NCBI GenBank assembly: GCA_002369135.1 | Contig: DFEY01000002.1 | Location: 309,840-373,839 of the forward strand | Length of the DNA stretch: 64,000 bases | Direction: 5' to 3' | Source of the DNA: Lachnospira sp. UBA3790 | GTDB lineage: Bacteria > Bacillota > Clostridia > Lachnospirales > Lachnospiraceae | Shown here: in pieces, positions 53,264-62,584 of the stretch | How positions within the stretch are numbered: the stretch's first letter is position 1 | Layout of the letters: every line of letters starts with the position of its first letter | Translations under genes and position numbers: made by a program | Notes under the pieces: model-generated | What the model was told of the DNA's origin: nothing | Seen by the model: the letters and a program-made list of their open reading frames with translations, nothing else | Databases searched by the model: none

Positions 53264-54247
53264 TTATATTTTGTTTCTTTTTTTCCTATAGTGATAAATC
53301 AAGAACCCATTTATGTTTCCAAGAAGCTTCGGCCATTTATTAAATAATGCCATATCCATTCTAAGCAATTTGTTTTTAACTACCCTCTTTACTTTGGGGT
53401 ACTGCTTATGAAAAGCATCGTAAAATCTTTTTGTATGTTCTTTGTAATTATTGACTTTGTACTTTTTAGCCAAACAATAATAAACAAATAGTTTTATATA
53501 GTACTGTTCTTCGTACTTAACTGCAGTATCCGGCAATCCATACTTATAGCAAACGTCTGCCATATACTTATAAAAGTCTACATATGTAAGATTATTCTCT
53601 GTAAACTTGCTTCTAGTGTATGAATTTTCATTTGATCTGTTCCAATAGTACATTGGCTCATTTATGTACATAAACTTTTTATTATTGATTAGGTAATCAA
53701 GTACATAATATCTATCCTCTCCATACCCATCTCTAAACTTGATATTCCTAGTCTTCTCTCTAATAAAAACTTTATCCCACACATATGGTCTGACATCTCC
53801 ATCAAACATTTCTAGAGCTTTTTTTGTATCGAATACAAACTCCTTATGAGCATATTCATTATCACAAAATGTTTTATCTGGACAAACTAGATTTACCCCA
53901 CATTCTGCATAATCTACATCATTATCTTCTATGCATTTGATTAACTTTTCATACATAGTTGAATCTATATAGTCATCATTATCTACTAGTGCTAAATAGT
54001 ATCCTGTCGCTATCTTGATTCCATTGTTTCTAGCCTGTGATATTCCACCATTTTCTTGATGTATCACTTTTATTCTTTCATCACTTTTAGCATTGTCATC
54101 ACAAATCTGTGGGCTGGAATCTTTAGAACCATCATCTACCAGTATCAATTCAATTTTTTTATATGTTGAAGATAAGATGCTGTCTATGCATCTTTGTAAA
54201 TATTTCTCTGAATTGTATACAGGTACTATTACACTAAGCGTTTTCAT
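53264..54247 (-). CDS. Family 2 glycosyltransferase
   Basis: About 327 residues with SVIVPVYNSEKYLQRCIDSIL, LVDDGSKDSSPQI and RNNGIKIATGYYLALVDNDDYID, the GT-A nucleotide and metal sites. The C-terminus is Lys/Arg-rich. Donor and acceptor unknown. The ATG at 54247 has GAGG upstream and is preferred over an upstream in-frame start that would overlap the GT4 gene. Confidence 0.87.
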   Translation of the reverse strand: MKTLSVIVPVYNSEKYLQRCIDSILSSTYKKIELILVDDGSKDSSPQICDDNAKSDERIKVIHQENGGISQARNNGIKIATGYYLALVDNDDYIDSTMYEKLIKCIEDNDVDYAECGVNLVCPDKTFCDNEYAHKEFVFDTKKALEMFDGDVRPYVWDKVFIREKTRNIKFRDGYGEDRYYVLDYLINNKKFMYINEPMYYWNRSNENSYTRSKFTENNLTYVDFYKYMADVCYKYGLPDTAVKYEEQYYIKLFVYYCLAKKYKVNNYKEHTKRFYDAFHKQYPKVKRVVKNKLLRMDMALFNKWPKLLGNINGFLIYHYRKKRNKI

Positions 54248-54258
54248 CTTATCCTCAT

Positions 54259-55344
54259 TTAAATATTGGTTAATAATTTTTCCCACTGATCAATTATAGA
54301 ATTATAATCAAATCTCTCTAATTTATATTGTGCTTCTTCTGAAAATTTGTATCTAATATCAGGAATAACTATTAATTCTTCTATTCGTTTAGCCAAACCT
54401 TCTAAGTTATCTTCTTCCACTAAATATCCGTTTACGCCATCTTCTATCAATTCACTAGGCCCTGTTTTGCAGTTAAAACTAACTAGCGGCAATTTATATG
54501 GCTTTGTTTCTAGAAGCGTCATTGGTAGTCCTTCAAACCTAGATGTCATTACATACATAGCTGCATGGGAATAGTAGTATTCCATATTGTCTACTTCACC
54601 TTTTAAGATTACTTGATTTTCCAATCCTTTTTCTTTTATCTTGGTATCAAGCATCTCGTAATCTTCACCGGTTCCAAGTATTAACCAGTTCCAATCTGGA
54701 TATTTCTTTATAAACAAATCTGCTATATCTACCAACATATCAAAACCTTTTTGATATGTTAGTCTACCAGCGCTAATAATTGTTTTTGATTCTTTGTCGT
54801 ACTCGTAAGCTTTCTCTGGCCAAATAATCGGATTGTAAATTCTAGTAACTGGGCATCTGCACTTAAGATTACTCTCGTAGTATCCTTTATCTTCATCTGT
54901 AAGAGTAATAATTTGTGCAGCCCATCTTGCAGCCATTTTTCTTGTATACTTTCTGTATTTAACTACTGGATGCTGGTAGAAATTATAATGCTCCCAAGAT
55001 ATAACTTTGGTTTTCAAAAAAGCAGTGGCTGGAATAGTATACATTTCTAATATTCCATCTATGTCTATTAAGATATCCACATCATGTTTTTTCATCAGTT
55101 TTCTAGTTCTTCTAATGATTCCCGGAAGGTGCGTGACACCTCTTACCACATGATCATATATAGTATACCTAGGTATAGTTTCATCTACATAGAAAAAAGG
55201 TTCTTCATCTTTTTCTACTAGACTTACTATTGATACCTTAAAGTCCTCACATTTATTCAGTTCATTGGCAATTGTTATTGCCACTCGCTCTGTTCCACCG
55301 CTATTTGTGATATCTCCAGAGTAAAACCAAATATTCTTAGCCAT
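54259..55344 (-). CDS. Family 4 glycosyltransferase
   Basis: A 361-residue GT-B enzyme. SGDITNSGGTERVAITIANEL lies at the N-terminus; the donor site shows ISAGRLTYQKGFDMLVDIA, MTSRFEGLPMTLLET and the E-x7-E pair. Its beginning resembles poly-glycosyltransferases of the TarM/Amylovoran AmsD group. It adds a sugar to the growing repeat unit in the cytosol. AGGAAAGAG precedes the ATG. Confidence 0.9.
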   Translation of the reverse strand: MAKNIWFYSGDITNSGGTERVAITIANELNKCEDFKVSIVSLVEKDEEPFFYVDETIPRYTIYDHVVRGVTHLPGIIRRTRKLMKKHDVDILIDIDGILEMYTIPATAFLKTKVISWEHYNFYQHPVVKYRKYTRKMAARWAAQIITLTDEDKGYYESNLKCRCPVTRIYNPIIWPEKAYEYDKESKTIISAGRLTYQKGFDMLVDIADLFIKKYPDWNWLILGTGEDYEMLDTKIKEKGLENQVILKGEVDNMEYYYSHAAMYVMTSRFEGLPMTLLETKPYKLPLVSFNCKTGPSELIEDGVNGYLVEEDNLEGLAKRIEELIVIPDIRYKFSEEAQYKLERFDYNSIIDQWEKLLTNI

Positions 55345-55346
55345 TA

Positions 55347-57149
55347 TTATCTCTTTCCTAAAAGTTTTCTAATTCTTTGCTTTGTATCTGCTATCAGTTT
55401 TAAAACAAAACTAGTTTTCGCTACTCTCTGTCCTGTCCAATCATTTATTAGTTTAATCATATCCTGTGCCATTTCATAATAAACTTTAGGGATAAAGTGA
55501 TTAATATTCTTATAGAATGACTCCTGTCCAGTTATATAATTATTTACATCGAGTACCGTTGTGTTTTCTTTATTTTTTGAAAACTCTCTTGCTACATTAT
55601 TATATTCTTTATGTTTCTTTTCTCTATCTTTGTATGCAGCAAACTCATTTTGTTCAAATTGAGTTTCAGATCCTAACATTATCACTAGTAAAGTCTCTTT
55701 TGGAAGATTGTTTCGTATAAACTCTAAATTGCTTCTAAAGTCCTCCACAGTTATGCGTCCAAGGAACTCGTATTTGTCTGAAAACTCTTCCAAGAAGTCT
55801 TCAGTAAAATTACATCCTCCAGTCCAGCGTTTCCCTTCTATATATCCATCCCAGTTATCTTTATCTGTCATAGGATAGGTTTCCTCTGTAAAAGCTACTA
55901 TCTCTCCTGTTATTTTTCTTTTATAAAGTCCAAGATTTGCTTCATTTAATATGCTAATAAATACTACATCATAGTCTTTTCTGTATATTAAATCTGAATA
56001 CATTTCTTTATCTGCAAAAGGAAGTTCATCAAATAAAGTATCCTTTTGCTCTGTAGATAGGGTTTTAGCTTCAACTATATGAGTTGTATGATTTATTTGC
56101 TCATCCGATACACCTCTTTCATTTATAAAAGTAAACTCTGTATCAGAATTCTTTCCTAAATCAATATATGAAAACAATGCTTTGAGATCACAAGGTCCTT
56201 TTACCAACACTCTCGCATCATTTGCCTTTTCCTTGCCTTCTTCTTCGTTATTTACTTCTTGGTTTATCCACGCAGGGGCATCAGATTCATCTACTTCACC
56301 TATAACAATGCCCACAACTTCTAACTTTGGATACCCAAGTTTTGCATAGACATACTGTTCTATTCCCATTCCAATAGTTCTGCATGAGAATAGGAAATGA
56401 ATTAGTGCATTATCTTTTACCACATACATTCCTATTATGCCATAATCACCAAATCTATCTTTAGCAGATACATAACCAGAATCTACTCCATCTTCATTAA
56501 TTAATTTAAACAGTTCATCTTTCTCCATTCTATTCTTTGTAAAGTTTAACTGATTAGTTCTCATTATCATTTCTGATAGTCTATCTATTTCATTTTTACA
56601 ATCAGTATTTATATCCACTTTAATATTGCTAGAAAGGAGGAACTCTTCGTTAGATCCTATCTGTTCTTTTTCTTTTGCTTTCTCCTCTAGTATCTTATAC
56701 TGTTTTAATCGTTTATGATTTAAATCTTTCTTTTCCTGATTTGAAACCCACTCTATCAAACTTGGGATTTCGTCTGGCATAGCCACCATTATTTCTTCGT
56801 TAAAAAATTTGGCTTCTTCTAAGTTCAAATGGTTATCATCTATAAATAAAGCATTCTCAGCGCGAAGTCCCATATCTTTTAGCATCTTGTTAATTCTTTG
56901 ACCTTTAGGATTCCAGTCAATTGAATTAAATACAAAGTAATCATCGACTCCTAATTCACTTAATTTCCTTTCTGTAGGTTCTTTATCATTTTTAGAGCAA
57001 ACCGAATTAACTATTCCAATATCAGTTAAATCTTTTACTAACTGTATATTATCAGAAATAGGTGTAATTGGCCCCTCACTAAATATACCTTCCCAGAAGG
57101 TTTCATCTAAATCCCATATAACAATTTTTATCTTTGAATAATCAATCAT
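55347..57149 (-). CDS. FkbH-like HAD-IIIC protein with SGNH-like C-terminal part
   Basis: A 600-residue protein. Residues 5-165 are a HAD-IIIC domain (IVIWDLDETFWEGIFSEG, CSKNDKEPTERKL, FIDDNHLNLEEA). Residues 190-300 resemble the GNAT-like part of FkbH proteins (FGDYGIIGMYVV...FLFSCRTIGMGIEQYV). Residues 320-600 look like an SGNH hydrolase. FkbH loads a glyceryl group from 1,3-bisphosphoglycerate on an acyl carrier protein, but no carrier gene is seen. It may deliver a glyceroyl-type substituent to the polymer. Start site weak. Confidence 0.72.
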   Translation of the reverse strand: MIDYSKIKIVIWDLDETFWEGIFSEGPITPISDNIQLVKDLTDIGIVNSVCSKNDKEPTERKLSELGVDDYFVFNSIDWNPKGQRINKMLKDMGLRAENALFIDDNHLNLEEAKFFNEEIMVAMPDEIPSLIEWVSNQEKKDLNHKRLKQYKILEEKAKEKEQIGSNEEFLLSSNIKVDINTDCKNEIDRLSEMIMRTNQLNFTKNRMEKDELFKLINEDGVDSGYVSAKDRFGDYGIIGMYVVKDNALIHFLFSCRTIGMGIEQYVYAKLGYPKLEVVGIVIGEVDESDAPAWINQEVNNEEEGKEKANDARVLVKGPCDLKALFSYIDLGKNSDTEFTFINERGVSDEQINHTTHIVEAKTLSTEQKDTLFDELPFADKEMYSDLIYRKDYDVVFISILNEANLGLYKRKITGEIVAFTEETYPMTDKDNWDGYIEGKRWTGGCNFTEDFLEEFSDKYEFLGRITVEDFRSNLEFIRNNLPKETLLVIMLGSETQFEQNEFAAYKDREKKHKEYNNVAREFSKNKENTTVLDVNNYITGQESFYKNINHFIPKVYYEMAQDMIKLINDWTGQRVAKTSFVLKLIADTKQRIRKLLGKR

Positions 57150-57155
57150 AATATC

Positions 57156-58307
57156 TTAAAAATCTGCCGGTAATTCCTCGCTTTGAAATTCATCTCTTCT
57201 AATTTGTTCTTTTAGTCTTGAGCTCCACATATTTTCATTAAATACCATTAATGAAATAATTGGCAATGTAGCTGCCTCGTGTCGCACAAATGAACCAAAG
57301 TCTGGTTCGAACAATACAGAGCCTAAAAAATATGCTAGGAAAATGCATAAGCCAATGAAAGATTTATCATCAAACTCAGCCATATTTTTTACTCCCCTTA
57401 CTAAATAAAACAGCATAAACACTTGGAATAAGAAGAATGGCAAATAAAAGACTCCCATTTGTACCAACTCAAACGGAAACATCATTCTTACACTATCAAT
57501 CAAATAATCCACAAAGAATATATTTAAATTACCATTATGTTCGTATACTTCTTGTATAGCAGAATTCTGTCCCTGTTGATTGGAATAGTTTCTCGCTTCC
57601 ATTATATCGTTATATTCTTTAGGGTATATAACCCTGGCTGCAAACAAGAAAACATATACCATTGCAAACAGACCAACCACTACTATAAGATACTGCAATT
57701 TTGTCAGCCTTTTTCTTTTTCTTCTAATAATAGAAAAAGCAATAAATATTACAACAAAGAAAAATGCCATAATAATATAGTATGATTTATATACTTCACT
57801 TTCCCACCTTAACAATAACGCTGCCAAAATAGCCTTTACCCAAATAGGTAGTTTATTTATCGAAACCACGATATAAATAAGAATGAAAATCATAAATTGG
57901 ATAACGTCTTTACAAATATTGAAAATGTAAATGTTGCATAGACCTACACACATAGTGGCAAAAAAGATTTGAGTATTATCCATTCCGCTGCATCGTGTAA
58001 ACATAATAATCAAAACTATTGTCATAACAACACCAAGAAGAATACTCCACTGAACTCTTTCGGTAAAGTGGAATACATTTATCTTCCTAAAAAAATCAAC
58101 AGCCACTTTATATGAGCCTGTATACCATCTATCCTTAAAATTGATATCAACCACAGTGCTATTTATTCTATTGCTATCATAAAAGTACTGTGCTGGCAAA
58201 AAGAATTCCTCTATTATCTTGCCTGCAATACCTGCCATAATGATAAAGAGCGTAAAAATAACCTTATTCTCTTCTAATTTTCTTCTAATCGGGCTAATTG
58301 TTGGCAT
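57156..58307 (-). CDS. EpsG-family membrane protein, possible polymerase
   Basis: About 383 residues with ten or more helices and a large external loop (about 235-270). DSNRINSTVVDINFKDRWYTGSYKVAVDFF and NICKDVIQFMIFIL are typical of the EpsG/Wzy-like family thought to polymerise repeat units. The ATG at 58307 is favoured by GGGAG 5 nt upstream over a TTG 12 nt earlier. It is the only polymerase candidate in the window. Confidence 0.72.
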   Translation of the reverse strand: MPTISPIRRKLEENKVIFTLFIIMAGIAGKIIEEFFLPAQYFYDSNRINSTVVDINFKDRWYTGSYKVAVDFFRKINVFHFTERVQWSILLGVVMTIVLIIMFTRCSGMDNTQIFFATMCVGLCNIYIFNICKDVIQFMIFILIYIVVSINKLPIWVKAILAALLLRWESEVYKSYYIIMAFFFVVIFIAFSIIRRKRKRLTKLQYLIVVVGLFAMVYVFLFAARVIYPKEYNDIMEARNYSNQQGQNSAIQEVYEHNGNLNIFFVDYLIDSVRMMFPFELVQMGVFYLPFFLFQVFMLFYLVRGVKNMAEFDDKSFIGLCIFLAYFLGSVLFEPDFGSFVRHEAATLPIISLMVFNENMWSSRLKEQIRRDEFQSEELPADF

Positions 58308-58319
58308 TTTATCTCCCAA

Positions 58320-59447
58320 TCATCCTTTCTTACAATTTAATAAATAATCTTTATAAGTTTTTTCCAACCATTTTGCATTTTCTTTAATATCAAATCCGGC
58401 TTCTTTTATCTTTTCAAAAGAATCTGCTCTTTTGTATTCTCTTACACATTCTAAAACTGTATCAGCCCACTTATCAGTAGAATCGTCTAGTGAAACCACC
58501 TTTGTATTCCCTGTAATATTACACTGGATAGGAACTTTGTCTGATATCACACAAGGAAGTCCTGCTGCTTGCGCTTCTATCATTGTAACAGGCAATCCTT
58601 CAAACAACGATGGAAGTAAAAACAAATCAAATGCTTGTAATATGTCTGATACATCTTCCCTTACACCTAAGAATTGAACTGAGTCTTCTAAACTTAGAGT
58701 CTTTACCTTTTCTTTCATCTGATTCATTAGAGCATCATCTAGTTCTCCGCCACCTACTAATAGCAAAGCGGTATTTGGATCCTTATCATGAATGCTCTTA
58801 AAAATATCTATCAAGAATGGATGATTTTTCTGCGCAAAGAATCTTCCTACATGACCTATCACAGTCTTTCCTTCCACTCCTAATTTCTTTTTCATTTCTA
58901 GAGATTTCTCTTCATCATATGAATATTCTTTAGCATCAATTGCATTATTCATAATGATTACTTTATCTCTATTCTTCTTTCCATAAAGCCAATCACCCGC
59001 TTCATATCCGCAAGCAAACATATGTGTATTAACTGACTTTAATCTCCATCTAAAGTAATATCTAATCAAAGTTTTTATATCAAAACCTAATGGCCTATTG
59101 TGCGCATGAGAAATCCTAACCGGTACTCCTGCTTTCTTTGCTGCCTTTAGTGGGAGATAACTTCTCTCCTCCAAATTGGAGTGAATTATTTTATACTCCG
59201 GATGTTCTTTTAAGAACTCCTTCATTTCTTTTTTATACTGTCTAAAATGACCTGGTAGCTGTGGGGCCATATGATATACTTTACCACCCAAAGACTCTAT
59301 CTCGTCTTCATAAGCAGCGCGATAGTCTCTGTTGGTTAAGAAATCAAACGAAATCTCATCTCTATTAATATTTCTCATATAGTTCATAATCATGGTTTCT
59401 GCGCCACCACGATCCATGACTGTATCTAATACTAATACCTTAATCAT
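58320..59447 (-). CDS. Family 4 glycosyltransferase
   Basis: A 375-residue GT-B enzyme. LDTVMDRGGAETMIMNYMRNI, HSNLEERSYLPLKAAKKAGVPVRISHAHN, GHVGRFFAQKNHPFLIDIF and LPSLFEGLPVTMIEAQAAGLP are family motifs. It is a paralogue of the GT4 part of the gene at 60943, sharing the N-terminal motif and the HSNLEERS segment, so a duplication is likely. GGAG site 6 nt before ATG. Confidence 0.91.
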   Translation of the reverse strand: MIKVLVLDTVMDRGGAETMIMNYMRNINRDEISFDFLTNRDYRAAYEDEIESLGGKVYHMAPQLPGHFRQYKKEMKEFLKEHPEYKIIHSNLEERSYLPLKAAKKAGVPVRISHAHNRPLGFDIKTLIRYYFRWRLKSVNTHMFACGYEAGDWLYGKKNRDKVIIMNNAIDAKEYSYDEEKSLEMKKKLGVEGKTVIGHVGRFFAQKNHPFLIDIFKSIHDKDPNTALLLVGGGELDDALMNQMKEKVKTLSLEDSVQFLGVREDVSDILQAFDLFLLPSLFEGLPVTMIEAQAAGLPCVISDKVPIQCNITGNTKVVSLDDSTDKWADTVLECVREYKRADSFEKIKEAGFDIKENAKWLEKTYKDYLLNCKKG

Positions 59448-59469
59448 TATTACTCCAAAGTTCTTCCTT

Positions 59470-60930
59470 TTATCTGTTTCTCTTTTTTAGAACTAGCCAC
59501 TTGTTCTGCTTAATAACATGATATTTGTTATCAATAAAGACATCCATTTTGCTTTTTTCTTTTGTTTTTTCTTCTACAATAAATGTTGCTTTTAAAGATT
59601 TAATATCCTTTTCAAACTGCTTTCTACTCTTTTCATTAAATGAACAATGAAAATCTTGAAGAACAAAATTTCTATAACACGGTGGTATTCCCGATTCTAG
59701 ATAAAAATAAGGTGATGTGTTATATGCAATCACATTATTATACTCTTTGCTCGAAATATTCTTCTTTACATCCACGACACACTGTCTTAATTCAGCTAAT
59801 CTATTATCTTTTTTAGCTAAATAACAATCATGTGCTAGTCTAGCGCCATTTATAATCAAAAACAAAAGAGTCCCATACAACACCACTCTAGAAATCCATT
59901 TGCACCACTTATAATAATACGCCATACACAATGATACTAATACTGTTGGAGTCCATATCATTGCGTAGTATGAAAACATAGGAGTTGATAAATCAATTGC
60001 TATACTTCCCAATACATGAGCTATTACTAATATTGATAGTAGTTTGTACTTTTTATTCTTTAGACCTATAACCCCCACTACTAAAGACGCTAACAGAATC
60101 ATTCGATATCTCGCAAAAAACATCATTAGCTGCTTTGCTGAATAATGGTAGCGATGTACTTGAGAGTATTTAATATTGGCTAGGAATGTAGCATCTATCA
60201 TATCTCCAAAAGTTCCATTAGCCACAAACCAGATAACGATTGGGATTGTGATAACCAATACTCCCATTATCAAAAATGCTGCATTTTTTAAAATATTTTT
60301 CCACTTCTTCTTATATATTAATAATCCAAGTATTACTAACACTGAAATGCAGATGGGCAAAGCATTCGTCAAACGAGTGTATGCGCCTACTGCAAATGAT
60401 ATTCCATAGAAAAAAGAATACCAAGGACTATGCTCACAGCATTTATTATCGAATCGTAGAATAAAAACTAAGGTAAAATAAATACTCCACACTAAAAATG
60501 GTAAAATATACTCTTCCGATGTGTTTCCTCCTACTCCTGAATAATAAAGAGCATATAATAGCAAGGAAAACTCAGATAATATTATTGTCGCCTTTGTTGA
60601 AAAAAACTGTCTAATAATTTTGTATGTTCCACATAGCGTGAAAAACCAAAAAACTATTTGGACGAGAAATACTCCTACTTTGCTATCAACTATAAAATAA
60701 CTAATTTTTTCTATAAGAAACATAATTGGACCCTTGTGGTCAAATAAGTCCTTATAAAAGTCCAACCCTCTATTAGAAAATTTCCCTATAGCTTGGAAAA
60801 TGCCTGAGTCTGTTGTTTTATAATCAAATAAAACTGATGTTGACCATGAAAAAAATAACAAAAAAACAAATGATGTTATTAGGAATAATATAGAGAGTAA
60901 AACTCTTTTTTTGTTTATTATCTTAATCAC
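59470..60930 (-). CDS. GT-C membrane glycosyltransferase (family 39-like)
   Basis: A 486-residue polytopic protein. After the first helix, YKTTDSGIFQAIGKFSNRGLDFYKDLFDHKGPIMFLIE resembles the acidic loop of PMT/ArnT-type enzymes that use polyprenyl-phosphate sugars. About eleven helices follow, then a soluble C-terminal part from residue 385. It likely adds a side-chain sugar outside the membrane. GTG start after GAGG. Confidence 0.75.
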   Translation of the reverse strand: MIKIINKKRVLLSILFLITSFVFLLFFSWSTSVLFDYKTTDSGIFQAIGKFSNRGLDFYKDLFDHKGPIMFLIEKISYFIVDSKVGVFLVQIVFWFFTLCGTYKIIRQFFSTKATIILSEFSLLLYALYYSGVGGNTSEEYILPFLVWSIYFTLVFILRFDNKCCEHSPWYSFFYGISFAVGAYTRLTNALPICISVLVILGLLIYKKKWKNILKNAAFLIMGVLVITIPIVIWFVANGTFGDMIDATFLANIKYSQVHRYHYSAKQLMMFFARYRMILLASLVVGVIGLKNKKYKLLSILVIAHVLGSIAIDLSTPMFSYYAMIWTPTVLVSLCMAYYYKWCKWISRVVLYGTLLFLIINGARLAHDCYLAKKDNRLAELRQCVVDVKKNISSKEYNNVIAYNTSPYFYLESGIPPCYRNFVLQDFHCSFNEKSRKQFEKDIKSLKATFIVEEKTKEKSKMDVFIDNKYHVIKQNKWLVLKKRNR

Positions 60931-60942
60931 ATCAACACCTCA

Positions 60943-62583
60943 TTATCTTCCAACTATTGTACCCTCTGGCACATCTTCACTCACTACTACTCCTGCACCT
61001 ATCACACAATTGTCGCCAATAGTTACTCCTTTTAGCACGACTACATTTGTACCAAACCAACAGTGCTTACCAATATGTGTTTCACCTAGTGTATATCCTT
61101 GTGCTTTGATAGAAGTTTCTAAATCACTAAACCTATGGTTGTGATCATATATATGACAGTTAGAACCAAAGATGGTTCCATCTCCTATTGTCACTTTCTT
61201 CAAAGAGTTAATAGAACAATAGTTATTAAAGAAACAATTTTCCCCTATCTCTACTTGTCCACCTTCTATCGTTATATGAAATCCATGTCTCCAAGTAGTT
61301 CCTTTACCAATTTTAAGTCTTCTACCATATATAATCTTATAAACTAACTTTTTGATTTTCGCTTTCAAGTGATACCATGCTTTCATAAGCTTCATTCTCC
61401 TGTCATTTGGTTTTAGTATTTTAGAAGATTCTTCTGGTTCATTTAGGATGGCTTTTGAGTAAACTCTCTCTAGCCACATAGCGTTCGTCTTTATATCATA
61501 CCCTGCCGCTTTAACTTGCCTATTCATCTCAATAGGGTCTACCCTTTTATCCTTCAGCAAAAGCAGTTCCCAAGCAGCCTCTTCAGGCGAAATGTCAATT
61601 GGAAAATATTTCACCTCACCTGTCACGTTGCACTCTTTTGGCACTTGATTAGATACTATACATTTAAGACCTAACGATTGCGCCTCCATCAAGGTAAGAG
61701 GAAAGCCTTCACTGAGTGATGGCAGTGCAAATATATCCATCGCCTGCATAATGTATGGCATATCATCTCTTACACCTAACATTATAACTTTGTCTTCTAA
61801 GTTTAATTCTTCTATCGTCTTAATTATCTCATCTTTAAGTCTTAACTCGCTTCTATTTTTTCCTCCACCTATTAACACTAGCCTGCTTTTAGGCTTCATC
61901 TTATTGACTTCGGCAAAGGTTTTTAACAAATATTTATGATTCTTTTCATATGAGAATCTTCCTACATGACCTATCAAGATAGTATCATCATCTATCCCTA
62001 ATTCTTCTCTTGCTTTCCTTCTAAGATTCTCATCATACTTAAATTCATCTGTGTCTATGGCATTTCTAACTATAATAGTTTTTTTATCATCACCAAAAAG
62101 CCATTTAGCTGTACCTCTACTACATGCAAAGGAGTGAGTATATTTACCTCTTAATTTTTTTCTTAAGTACAGTCTAAATATATATTTAATATCAACATGC
62201 TTTAGGTTAGAGTGTGCATGCACTATTCTAAGATCAATCCCTGCTTTTTTTGCAATGGCTAACGGATATGCACTTCTCTCCTCAAGGTTTGAATGAATAA
62301 CATCGTAGTTTGGATGCTCTTTTAAGAATTTTTTAAATTCTTTTTTGTATTCTCTTACTGTGTTTGGATAAATTGGACTTAAATGATAAACCTTACTACC
62401 TAATTCTTTTATCTCTTTTTCATAATCACTTTCGTACTCTCTATTAAGCACAAAATCCATATGAATTTTGTTCCTATCTATATGACGAAGGTAGTTCATC
62501 ATCATAGTTTCAGCGCCAGCTCTATCCATAGCTGTAATAAGCACTAAAACATTTATTCTTTTATCACTAGTTTGTGATTCCAA
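60943..62583 (-). CDS. Fusion: family 4 glycosyltransferase plus LbH O-acetyltransferase
   Basis: A 546-residue two-domain enzyme. Residues 1-375 are a GT4 (ITAMDRAGAETMMMNYLRHI, HSNLEERSAYPLAIAKKAG, GHVGRFSYEKNHKYLLKTF, LPSLSEGFPLTLMEAQSLG). Residues 410-546 are a maltose-acetyltransferase-like hexapeptide helix with HNHRFSD and the C-terminal VSEDVPEGTIVGR. It could add and then acetylate a sugar. Start is a TTG at 62583 with GGAG 6 nt upstream. Confidence 0.88.
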   Translation of the reverse strand: MESQTSDKRINVLVLITAMDRAGAETMMMNYLRHIDRNKIHMDFVLNREYESDYEKEIKELGSKVYHLSPIYPNTVREYKKEFKKFLKEHPNYDVIHSNLEERSAYPLAIAKKAGIDLRIVHAHSNLKHVDIKYIFRLYLRKKLRGKYTHSFACSRGTAKWLFGDDKKTIIVRNAIDTDEFKYDENLRRKAREELGIDDDTILIGHVGRFSYEKNHKYLLKTFAEVNKMKPKSRLVLIGGGKNRSELRLKDEIIKTIEELNLEDKVIMLGVRDDMPYIMQAMDIFALPSLSEGFPLTLMEAQSLGLKCIVSNQVPKECNVTGEVKYFPIDISPEEAAWELLLLKDKRVDPIEMNRQVKAAGYDIKTNAMWLERVYSKAILNEPEESSKILKPNDRRMKLMKAWYHLKAKIKKLVYKIIYGRRLKIGKGTTWRHGFHITIEGGQVEIGENCFFNNYCSINSLKKVTIGDGTIFGSNCHIYDHNHRFSDLETSIKAQGYTLGETHIGKHCWFGTNVVVLKGVTIGDNCVIGAGVVVSEDVPEGTIVGR

Positions 62584-62584
62584 T

